Assembly (NCBI GenBank): GCA_025929745.1
Contig: JAICPQ010000190.1
Location: forward strand, 1 to 5,298
Length of the DNA stretch: 5,298 nt
Source: Burkholderiales bacterium
GTDB taxonomy: Bacteria > Pseudomonadota > Gammaproteobacteria > Burkholderiales > SG8-39
Reading direction: 5' to 3'
The notes under the pieces are model-generated. The model saw only the letters and a program-made list of their open reading frames with translations, made no database searches and was not told where the DNA came from. This document shows, piece after piece, positions 1-5,298 of this stretch. The position numbers and the translations under genes are program-made. Numbering within the stretch: the first letter of the stretch is position 1; the number at the start of each line of letters is the position of its first letter.

Positions 1-203
1 CGCAGGAGCACTGCGCCGAGAAAGACCAGTGTTCCGGTGATGATGTAGCCGACCAAGGCGAGCGCGACGCCCAGGCCGAGCACGGGCAGCAGGACGAATG
101 GCAGCATGGCGTTGCCGGCGACGAAGCGCGAAGCCGCGTCTCGGTTAACGCTGACCCGGATGCGGCCCGCCTCGTAAGCGGCAACAAATTCTGCGTGCGT
201 CAT
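1..203 (-). CDS. Unidentified small membrane protein, N-terminal 67 codons (3' end outside window)
   Basis: I do not recognise this gene. Reading leftward from an ATG at 203-201, 67 codons are open to the window edge. The first ~30 residues are soluble and mixed-charge (starts MTHAEFVAAYEAGRIRVSV). From about residue 33 the chain becomes strongly hydrophobic (roughly 34-67, rich in L, V, G, A), which fits one or two membrane helices, with a Gly-rich break near 42-45. The start codon overlaps the stop of the DUF2062 gene as ATGA, so the two are very likely translated together. The AAGGG just before the ATG sits too close to act as a normal ribosome binding site, which also favours coupling. 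No signal peptide is apparent because the N-terminus is polar. Function is unknown; a role linked to the DUF2062 protein is only inferred from the overlap. Confidence 0.7.
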   Translation of the reverse strand, partial: MTHAEFVAAYEAGRIRVSVNRDAASRFVAGNAMLPFVLLPVLGLGVALALVGYIITGTLVFLGAVLL

Positions 204-748
204 CCCTTGCGACGACGCCGGGCGCGCGAGCGCCAGGCGCTCACCACGTACATGCGCCAGCCGATCTGGACCGCCACGTAGCCGATGACGGCGAGAGTGC
301 TCGCGAGAGCCACCAGTCCCACGGCGAGCGGCTTGCCGAGCGCGACCATCCAATCGCCGAGCGCCGCCATCGATGCGCCGAAGTCGGACCAGTCGAACTC
401 GAACGGCACCACGCTGGAGGCGCGCTCGCCGGGCAGCAGCAACTCGCCATATGCGTATGCGAGCAGATACAGCGGCACGATGGTGAAGGGGTTGGTGTAG
501 AGGGTCACGATGAGCGCGACCGGCAGGTTTTTCCTGAGCGGAATGGCAAGGAGAAGCGCCGTCAGCATCTGAAGCGGGCCCGGCACCAGACCAGAGAAAA
601 GGCCGATCGCCACGGCGCCCGAGACGGAGCGCCGGTTCAGGTGCCACAGGTTTGGATGCTGCAGCCAGCGGCCGAAGCGTGTCACCGTGCGGCTCGACCG
701 CACGACCTCGGGATTGGGCAGATATTTGCGGAAATACTTGCGCGGCAC
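200..748 (-). CDS. DUF2062 domain membrane protein
   Basis: An integral membrane protein of the DUF2062 family, 182 aa, biochemical function not established. The family hallmarks are visible: a basic N-terminus (PRKYFRKYLPNPE, residues 2-14), HPNLWHLNRRSV at 31-42, a glycine/proline-rich first membrane segment with PGPLQM at 56-61, YTNPFT at 84-89, and a final hydrophobic segment at about 140-165 followed by a very basic tail (RSRARRRRKG). I chose the GTG at 748-746 because family members begin with this PRK(Y/F)FRKYLP block. The frame is open further upstream to an ATG at 967, but that adds 73 low-complexity Arg/Glu/Gln-rich residues that lie antisense to the comEC N-terminus. No good Shine-Dalgarno precedes the GTG, so the start is likely rather than certain. 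It is divergent to comEC and overlaps the next minus-strand gene by ATGA. Confidence 0.88.
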   Translation of the reverse strand: MPRKYFRKYLPNPEVVRSSRTVTRFGRWLQHPNLWHLNRRSVSGAVAIGLFSGLVPGPLQMLTALLLAIPLRKNLPVALIVTLYTNPFTIVPLYLLAYAYGELLLPGERASSVVPFEFDWSDFGASMAALGDWMVALGKPLAVGLVALASTLAVIGYVAVQIGWRMYVVSAWRSRARRRRKG

Positions 749-784
749 GGTCAGCCGGAGGGCGAGAGGCGCGTTGCATTCTAG

Positions 785-3067
785 ATGACCTGGGCAGCGA
801 TCGCCTTCGCCGCGGGCGCCGCGGCGCTGCAGCTGCAAGCCGAGCTGCCCTCGCTTCTCTGGTTGGCCGCGCTGCCGCCGCTTGGCTGGCTCGCTTTCCG
901 AAGAAGGCTCCTCGTCTACCCGCTGGCGTTCGCCGCCGGCTTCGGCTGGGCGGCGCTCATGGCGCATGCGCGCATGGCCGAATGGCTCGCGCCTGAGCTT
1001 GAAGGCCGCGACATCGACGTCGTCGGCGTTGTCTCGAGCCTACCCGCGGTGAGCGAGCGTTGGGTGCGCTTTGAGTTCGAGGTCGAATCCGCCGCCGAGC
1101 GCCTGCCGAAGAAGATCCTTCTTTCCTGGCATCGTTCGCCATGGAACGAAGAAGGCGCCGCACCGCTCGCGCAGACGGTGCACCCGGGCGAGCGCTGGCT
1201 GCTCACGCTGAGGTTGCGCCGGCCGCATGGCCACCTCAATCCTCACGGGTTCGATTACGAAGCGTGGTTGCTGGAGCGCGCCGTGGGGGCGACGGGATAC
1301 GTGCGGCAACGCGGACAGCAGAAGCAGCTCGGGGTGCGCAACCACTTGCTGGATCGCGTGGAGCGGGCGCGCGAGCGCGTGCGCGACCGGATCCAGGCCC
1401 AGCTCGGCGCGACCCCTGCCGCTGGCATCCTCGCCGCCCTCGCCATAGGCGACCAGCGAGCGATTTCGGCCGAGGAGTGGCGCCTCTTCAATCGCACCGG
1501 CGTCACCCACCTCATGAGCATCTCGGGCCTTCACGTCACGCTCGTGTCCGGGCTTGCCGCCCTGGTCGTCGGCTACGGTTGGCGGCGCGTGCCGGCCGCG
1601 GTGCTGCGGTTGCCGGCGCGCAAGGCGGCGGCGATTGCAGCGATCGCTGCTGCGCTTGCCTACACGCTTCTTGCCGGCTTCGCCGTTCCCGCTCAGCGCA
1701 CCTTCTATATGGTCAGCGTGGTTGCTGCGGCTCTGTGGTTGGGGCACATCGCGTCGCCTGCCCGCACGCTCGCGCTTGCGCTCGCCGTGGTCGTCATTGC
1801 GGACCCTTGGGCTCCGCTCGCCCCGGGCATGTGGCTGTCGTTCGGCGCTGTGGCGCTCATCTTCTACGTGGCGAAGAATGAACGCCGTCTTGCTCAATGG
1901 GGCCGCATGCAGTGGGCGATCACGATAGGGCTCGCGCCGGCGGCGCTGCTTCTCTTCGGACAGATCTCGGTCGCTGGCCCGCTTGCAAATGCCGTAGCCA
2001 TCCCGCTTGTCTCGGTCATCGTGACGCCCCTCGCGCTGGTCGCGGTTGTACTGCCGCTCGACGGAGTGCTCGACCTCGCGGCGTGGCTGGTCGAATGGTT
2101 GCTCCTATTTCTGGAATGGTGCGCCGCGCTGCCCGGCGCGTTATGGCAGCAGCACGTTCCGCCGCTTTGGGCGGCGATCCTCGCTATCGGCGGCGCCGCG
2201 TGGATTCTGGCGCCGCGCGGCGTACCGTGGCGTGCGGGTGGGCTCGCGCTCATGGCACCGGCATTCGCGCTTGCTCCGGCCGCCCCCGAGGTCGGCGAAG
2301 CGTGGATCACGACGCTCGACGTCGGACAGGGGCTCGCGGTGCTCGTGCGTACCGCGCGCCGCACGCTTCTCTACGATGCGGGGCCCACCTACGGGCCCGA
2401 AGCCGATAGCGGCGGCCGAATCGTCGTGCCGCTCCTGCGCGCCTCCGGCGTGCGCGGCGTGGACCTTCTCGTGCTGACACACGAGGACATGGACCATCTT
2501 GGCGGCGCGCTAACCGTTCTGGAAAGCGTGGAAGTCGATGCGCTGTCTTCTTCGCTTCCTCCTAGCCATGCCCTCAACGCGCTCGTTACGCGCGCTGGGC
2601 GTTGCGTCGCGGGTACGAGGTGGGAATGGGACGGTGTGCGCTTCGCATTCCTGCATCCGCCGCCCGGATGGGAAGCAGCGCGGCGCAACAACCAAAGCTG
2701 TGTGCTGCGCGTCGATACGGGAGGCACATCGATGCTGCTCACCGGCGACATCGAACGAGCGGCGGAAAGCGGCCTCGTTTCGACGATGCAGAGGACCGAT
2801 GTCCTGCTCGTGCCGCATCACGGCAGCCGCACGTCGTCCAGCGACGAATTCATCGCGGCGCTGGCGCCGCGCTGGGCGGTCGTGCCTGCCGGATATCGCA
2901 ACCGCTTCGGCCATCCGGCGCGCGAAGTGCTCGCGCGGTATGCGAAGGCCGGCGTTCCGGTCCTGCGCACCGACCTGCACGGCGCAGTGTCCATTCGGCT
3001 GCGCAGGGATGCGGTCGAGGTGACCGGCGAGCGCACGCTACGACCCCGCTACTGGCGGGGCGTATAG
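785..3067 (+). CDS. comEC: ComEC/Rec2 family DNA uptake channel protein
   Basis: Inner-membrane channel that moves single-stranded DNA into the cytoplasm during natural transformation. The 760 residues are within the usual length and all three parts are present. An N-terminal region (about 1-180) has hydrophobic helices and a DUF4131-like soluble section. The polytopic Competence domain (about 205-475) carries the signature GVTHLMSISGLHVTLVSG at 239-256. A C-terminal metallo-beta-lactamase-like domain (about 505-745) has DVGQG 512-516, DAGP 531-534, the metal-site motif HEDMDHLGG 566-574 (H566, D568, D570, H571), TGD 653-655 and VPHHGS 676-681. The metal-ligand motif looks intact, so the proposed nuclease activity is not obviously lost. 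The ATG at 785 follows a weak GAGAGG at 764-769. No frameshift is seen. It is divergent from the DUF2062 gene across 36 bases. Whether this organism is competent cannot be judged, since no other com or pilus genes are in view. Confidence 0.97.
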   Translation: MTWAAIAFAAGAAALQLQAELPSLLWLAALPPLGWLAFRRRLLVYPLAFAAGFGWAALMAHARMAEWLAPELEGRDIDVVGVVSSLPAVSERWVRFEFEVESAAERLPKKILLSWHRSPWNEEGAAPLAQTVHPGERWLLTLRLRRPHGHLNPHGFDYEAWLLERAVGATGYVRQRGQQKQLGVRNHLLDRVERARERVRDRIQAQLGATPAAGILAALAIGDQRAISAEEWRLFNRTGVTHLMSISGLHVTLVSGLAALVVGYGWRRVPAAVLRLPARKAAAIAAIAAALAYTLLAGFAVPAQRTFYMVSVVAAALWLGHIASPARTLALALAVVVIADPWAPLAPGMWLSFGAVALIFYVAKNERRLAQWGRMQWAITIGLAPAALLLFGQISVAGPLANAVAIPLVSVIVTPLALVAVVLPLDGVLDLAAWLVEWLLLFLEWCAALPGALWQQHVPPLWAAILAIGGAAWILAPRGVPWRAGGLALMAPAFALAPAAPEVGEAWITTLDVGQGLAVLVRTARRTLLYDAGPTYGPEADSGGRIVVPLLRASGVRGVDLLVLTHEDMDHLGGALTVLESVEVDALSSSLPPSHALNALVTRAGRCVAGTRWEWDGVRFAFLHPPPGWEAARRNNQSCVLRVDTGGTSMLLTGDIERAAESGLVSTMQRTDVLLVPHHGSRTSSSDEFIAALAPRWAVVPAGYRNRFGHPAREVLARYAKAGVPVLRTDLHGAVSIRLRRDAVEVTGERTLRPRYWRGV
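3044..3060 (+). other. GC hairpin at the 3' end of comEC
   Basis: CCCCGC at 3044-3049 and GCGGGG at 3055-3060 are perfect inverted repeats around a 5-base loop (TACTG). They lie in the last codons of comEC, ending a few bases before its TAG. No T-run follows (CGTATAGAATTT comes next), so this is not a canonical intrinsic terminator. It could slow polymerase or protect an mRNA end, or be a chance result of high GC content. Confidence 0.3.
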
Positions 3068-3070
3068 AAT
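3063..3070 (+). promoter_or_regulatory. Possible -10 element upstream of the dodecin gene
   Basis: TATAGAAT stands out as an AT-rich island in GC-rich sequence and overlaps the comEC stop codon. If it is a sigma-70 -10 box, transcription would start near 3077 and give a leader of roughly 40 bases ahead of the dodecin ATG, which is a sensible length. I could not find a good -35 hexamer 16-18 bases upstream (the sequence there is close to ACGACC), so the call is tentative. If real, it would let the dodecin-to-aapJ genes be expressed independently of comEC. Confidence 0.3.
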
Positions 3071-3099
3071 TTCCCTCGCGGGAGTCTACCGCGACCACG

Positions 3100-3110
3100 A
3101 GGAGAGAGGA
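3100..3110 (+). promoter_or_regulatory. Strong ribosome binding site of the dodecin gene
   Basis: AGGAGAGAGGA is purine-rich with two anti-SD matches (AGGAG and AGAGGA) and ends 5 bases before the ATG at 3116. It is one of the two clearest Shine-Dalgarno sequences in the window and fixes the dodecin start. It suggests high translation, in keeping with a small abundant protein. Confidence 0.75.
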
Positions 3111-3115
3111 CCACC

Positions 3116-3343
3116 ATGGCGAAGAAAGGCGGCGGCAGCAGCACTGTTTATCGCGTCACTGAAGTCATCGGCACGAGCGAGGTTTCGTGGGAAGACGCGG
3201 CGCGTAACGCGGTCCAGACCGCGGCGAGCAGCTTGCGCGACCTGCGCATCGCCGAGATGGAGAAACTCGACGTCAAGATCGAGAACGGCAAAGTGGTTCA
3301 GTTTCGCGCGCGCCTTGCGCTTTCGTTCAAGTACGAGGGCTAG
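3116..3343 (+). CDS. Dodecin family protein (flavin-site variant)
   Basis: A 75-aa protein of the dodecin family, which in characterised members assembles into hollow dodecamers that bind riboflavin or FMN for storage or protection. After a Lys/Gly/Ser-rich tail (residues 1-9) comes the typical beta1 VYRVTEVIGTS (11-21), a helix with SWEDAARNAVQTAASSLRDL (24-43), then IAEMEKLDVKIENGK and VVQFRARLALSFKYEG to the end. Length, order and the GTS and FKYE landmarks fit the family. By alignment from memory, the tryptophan that stacks on flavin in characterised dodecins (LDWFEV type) is replaced by Ile45 (LRIAEM here), and the partner Gln is Arg64. Flavin binding is therefore uncertain. The ATG at 3116 is fixed by the strong ribosome binding site. 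It probably heads the operon running rightward, and the next gene begins 6 bases after its stop. Confidence 0.93.
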   Translation: MAKKGGGSSTVYRVTEVIGTSEVSWEDAARNAVQTAASSLRDLRIAEMEKLDVKIENGKVVQFRARLALSFKYEG

Positions 3344-3349
3344 CGAGGC

Positions 3350-4051
3350 TTGTTCACCGCGGTCGTGCGCGTAAGCGGTACCGGCCGGCTCGACGATTTC
3401 CGTGAGCGCGTGCGCTGGCTCATGGTGCGTGACGAGGATGCCGAGGTCTACACCGAGCATCACGGCAAGGGCACGCTCGAGTACCGCTTCCAGCCGCGCC
3501 GCGGTATCCCGTTTCCCGCATTTACCGCGGCGTCGGCCGATTATCCCGAGTTGCGCGTGGAGGCGGAGTGGGAGCGCGACGGCGAGCGCGGCCGCGCCCT
3601 GATCGAGAACGGCCAACTGGTCGAGACGAGCGCGACGCGGCTCGCCGAGGCGCAGCTCGAGGTCGCGGTCGGCGATGACGGCCGCCTCGACCTTGCGCTC
3701 GTCTGCATCCGCGGGGAAGACGGCTCGATCGCCGGCTACGTAGCCACAGCGGAGCGCCACACATATTTCCGCTACAAGGACAGCGTGCTCACGCTGGTCA
3801 ATCCCGAGGAGCCGGATGCCAAGCTCGAGGAGGCGGCGCTGCGCTTCGCGGGGGAATGGATCTGGTACGACGAAGAAGACGCGGTGCTCGAGCGGGCGCG
3901 GTATGCGAATTACAACTTCCCGGTGCGCGGCGCAAACTTGAAATCCGACAAGCTTGCGCTGCTGCGCGCCAACGCCGGCCGCTATTCGACGCTCGATGAG
4001 AACGCCAAGGCGGCGTGCGAGGCCATTGCCGAGCAATGGCTGAAACGCTAG
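3350..4051 (+). CDS. Unidentified 233-aa soluble protein
   Basis: I do not recognise this protein with confidence. It is probably cytosolic: charged, rich in Glu, Asp and Arg, with no signal peptide or membrane segment. It alternates beta-like stretches (FTAVVRVSG 2-10; LEYRFQ 43-48; LRVEAEWERDGERGRALIENGQLVE 68-92; LDLALVCI 113-120) with an acidic C-terminal half containing WIWYDEEDAVLERARYANYNFP (170-191) and a terminal helix (216-233). The block from YPELRVEAEWERDGERG to the following ENGQLVE faintly recalls ferredoxin-like YubB/Api92 domains, but this is a weak resemblance. The TTG at 3350 is chosen because GAGGG at 3335-3339 lies 10 bases upstream; a GTG at 3365 and an ATG at 3422 are alternatives. 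It starts 6 bases after the dodecin stop, in the same frame, and overlaps the hydrolase start by 16 bases, so it is clearly part of the operon. The conserved-looking frame and operon packing support a real gene. Confidence 0.8.
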   Translation: MFTAVVRVSGTGRLDDFRERVRWLMVRDEDAEVYTEHHGKGTLEYRFQPRRGIPFPAFTAASADYPELRVEAEWERDGERGRALIENGQLVETSATRLAEAQLEVAVGDDGRLDLALVCIRGEDGSIAGYVATAERHTYFRYKDSVLTLVNPEEPDAKLEEAALRFAGEWIWYDEEDAVLERARYANYNFPVRGANLKSDKLALLRANAGRYSTLDENAKAACEAIAEQWLKR

Positions 4052-4911
4052 AGCCGCGCCGCCGTTCGGTTCAGTGCGCTTCGCCGGCCGGCCTGCACAG
4101 GATCGCCTACCGGGAATGGGGCGATGCGCGCAATCGCGACGTCCTCGTTTGCGTGCACGGCCTGACGCGCTCGAGCCGCGACTTCGACGAGCTCGCGCGC
4201 GCCCTGTGCGCGCAGTTCCGCGTCGTGTGCCCCGATGTGGCCGGGCGCGGCGAGTCCGACCGGCTCGCCGATCCGGAGCTTTACACCTGGGCGCAGTACG
4301 TCGCCGACATGGTGACGCTCATCGCGCGACTCGACGTGGAGGCGGTGAACTGGCTCGGCACCTCGATGGGCGGCCTGGTCGGCATGGCGCTCGCCGCTTT
4401 GCCGGGCAATCCGGTCGAGAAGCTGGTGCTCAACGATGCGGCGCCGGTCATCGGCCGCGCCGCCCTGGAGCGCATCGGCACCTACGTCGGCCAGGACCGC
4501 AGATTCGAGAGCTTCGAGGAAGGCGAGAAGTACGTGCGCGCGATTTCGGCGCCTTTCGGGCCGCACTCGGACGCGCAATGGCGCTTTCTCGCCGAGACCT
4601 GGTTGCGCCGCCAGGAGGACGGCAGCTGGCGGCCGCATTACGATACGCGTATCGCCGAAGCCTACCGCGCCTCCATGCCCGAAAAGGACCTCGAGCTTTG
4701 GCCTCTTTACGACGCCGTGCGCTGCCCGACGCTGCTCGTGCGCGGCGAGCATTCCGATTTGGTGTCGGCGCAGGTGGCTGCCGAGATGACGCGGCGCGGC
4801 CCGAAGGCGAAGGTGGCCGAGATCCGCGGCGTGGGCCACGCGCCGACGCTTCTGCATTCCGATCAGATCGCGGTCGTCCGCGATTTCCTACTTCAAGGAG
4901 AACCGACGTGA
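4036..4911 (+). CDS. Alpha/beta fold hydrolase
   Basis: A 291-aa serine hydrolase of the alpha/beta hydrolase fold with unknown substrate; no signal peptide, so cytosolic. Visible landmarks: VLVCVHGLTRSSRDF at 36-50 (HG at 41-42 forms the oxyanion region), CPDVAGRGESD at 65-75, the nucleophile elbow GTSMGG at 108-113 with Ser110, the probable acid in RGEHSDLVS at 236-244 (Asp241), and the catalytic His268 in GVGHAP. All three triad positions are present, so it should be active. The lid region (about 140-215) is moderately long. It could be an esterase, lactonase, C-C hydrolase or peptidase-like enzyme; the sequence alone does not decide. I prefer the ATG at 4036, which gives MAETLEPRRRSVQCASPAG; a GTG at 4015 would add seven residues. 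There is no strong Shine-Dalgarno, which fits translational coupling to the upstream gene it overlaps by 16 bases. It overlaps the next gene by GTGA. Confidence 0.93.
   Translation: MAETLEPRRRSVQCASPAGLHRIAYREWGDARNRDVLVCVHGLTRSSRDFDELARALCAQFRVVCPDVAGRGESDRLADPELYTWAQYVADMVTLIARLDVEAVNWLGTSMGGLVGMALAALPGNPVEKLVLNDAAPVIGRAALERIGTYVGQDRRFESFEEGEKYVRAISAPFGPHSDAQWRFLAETWLRRQEDGSWRPHYDTRIAEAYRASMPEKDLELWPLYDAVRCPTLLVRGEHSDLVSAQVAAEMTRRGPKAKVAEIRGVGHAPTLLHSDQIAVVRDFLLQGEPT
4895..4900 (+). promoter_or_regulatory. Ribosome binding site of the aapJ-like gene
   Basis: AAGGAG ends 7 bases before the GTG at 4908, an ideal spacing, and lies inside the last codons of the hydrolase gene. It decides the GTG start, which is otherwise easy to miss, and gives a clean signal peptide. 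Confidence 0.8.
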
Positions 4912-5298
4912 AGAAGACGCTTTTGCTTCTCGCAGTGTTGGCAACACCCGCGTTCGCGCAGCAGTCCACGCTCGACACGGTGCGCTCCAAGGGGCACGTG
5001 CAGTGCGGGGTGAACACCGGCCTCGCCGGGTTCTCGCAGCCCGATTCCAAGGGCGTTTGGAAAGGCCTCGACGTCGACCTTTGCCGCGCAGTCGCGGCGG
5101 CGGTGTTCGGCGACGCGAACAAGGTGCGCTACACGCCGCTCACCGCGCAGCAGCGCTTCACCGCGCTGCAATCGGGCGAAGTCGATATCCTCGCGCGCAA
5201 CACCACCTGGACCATCACGCGCGACACGAGCCTCGGCTTGAACTTCGTCGGCGTGAACTACTACGACGGCCAGGGCTTCATGGTGCATCGCAAGCTCA
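4908..5298 (+). CDS. aapJ: General L-amino-acid ABC transporter, periplasmic binding protein (AapJ/BztA type), 5' part
   Basis: Periplasmic solute-binding protein that delivers L-amino acids to an AapQMP-type ABC importer. Only the first 130 residues are here; family members are about 340 aa, so the rest lies beyond the right edge. The signal peptide is clear: MKKTLLLLAVLATPAFA with likely cleavage after AFA (17). The mature protein matches the family closely: VQCGVNTGLAGFSQPD (31-46), GVWKGLDVDLCRAVAAAVFGD (49-69), QQRFTALQSGEVDILARNTTWT (81-102) and GLNFVGVNYYDGQGFMV (110-126). The GTG start is fixed by AAGGAG 7 bases upstream and by the signal peptide. The start overlaps the hydrolase stop as GTGA, indicating coupled translation. 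Permease and ATPase genes would be expected downstream but cannot be seen. Glutamate/aspartate-type (BztA) specificity is the main alternative to broad specificity. Confidence 0.93.
   Translation, partial: MKKTLLLLAVLATPAFAQQSTLDTVRSKGHVQCGVNTGLAGFSQPDSKGVWKGLDVDLCRAVAAAVFGDANKVRYTPLTAQQRFTALQSGEVDILARNTTWTITRDTSLGLNFVGVNYYDGQGFMVHRKL

Noticed and set aside
749..967. 73-residue upstream extension of the DUF2062 reading frame
   Set aside because: It is low-complexity, Arg/Glu/Gln-rich, antisense to the comEC N-terminus, and not part of the DUF2062 family, whose members begin at the PRKYFRKYLP block.
1040..1897. 285-codon minus-strand open frame inside comEC
   Set aside because: Antisense to a complete, motif-rich comEC; its Arg/His/Gly-rich composition is typical of a GC-driven shadow frame.
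3044..3060. Intrinsic terminator after comEC
   Set aside because: The hairpin is real but lies in coding sequence and lacks a following T-run, so I list it only as a hairpin.
3086..4036. 316-codon open frame on the minus strand opposite dodecin and the unknown protein
   Set aside because: Long antisense frames are common in high-GC DNA. It mirrors the codon pattern of the plus-strand genes, has no recognisable domain, and would lie opposite two well-supported genes.
4641..4654. Perfect 14-base palindrome CGATACGCGTATCG inside the hydrolase gene
   Set aside because: It lies mid-gene, encodes ordinary residues (YDTRIA region), has no second copy that I see, and one such palindrome in about 5 kb is not far from chance.
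4048..4857. 269-codon minus-strand open frame opposite the hydrolase
   Set aside because: Opposite an intact hydrolase with all catalytic motifs; no domain or ribosome binding site seen.

Overview
The window is GC-rich, densely coding bacterial DNA. Gene content and protein style (ComEC, a DUF2062 protein with a HPNLWHLNRRSV motif, an AapJ-type binding protein, an alpha/beta hydrolase of a type I associate with Burkholderiales-like bacteria) suggest a betaproteobacterium. The placement is inferred from recalled protein similarity; there is no rRNA or other marker to confirm it. I see no rRNA, tRNA, insertion sequence, integrase, CRISPR array or phage gene. It reads as ordinary chromosome.

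Layout: the left 748 bases are on the minus strand. A GTG-started DUF2062 membrane protein (748 down to 200) is followed through an ATGA overlap by an unidentified small membrane protein that runs off the left edge. From 785 to the right edge everything is on the plus strand: comEC (DNA uptake channel, complete, 760 aa), a 48-base gap holding the best promoter candidate and a strong ribosome binding site, a 75-aa dodecin-family protein, an unidentified 233-aa protein starting 6 bases after the dodecin stop in the same reading frame, an alpha/beta hydrolase overlapping it by 16 bases, and the first 130 codons of an AapJ-like general L-amino-acid ABC transporter binding protein overlapping the hydrolase by GTGA. 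The divergent gap between the DUF2062 gene and comEC is only 36 bases.

The plus-strand genes from dodecin onward are so tightly packed that they are probably one transcription unit, with amino-acid uptake genes presumably continuing beyond the window. The products do not form an obvious single pathway. The points most worth a second look are the dodecin, which lacks the flavin-stacking tryptophan of characterised dodecins, and its in-frame, TAG-separated partner of unknown function. I did not find a convincing new multi-gene system.
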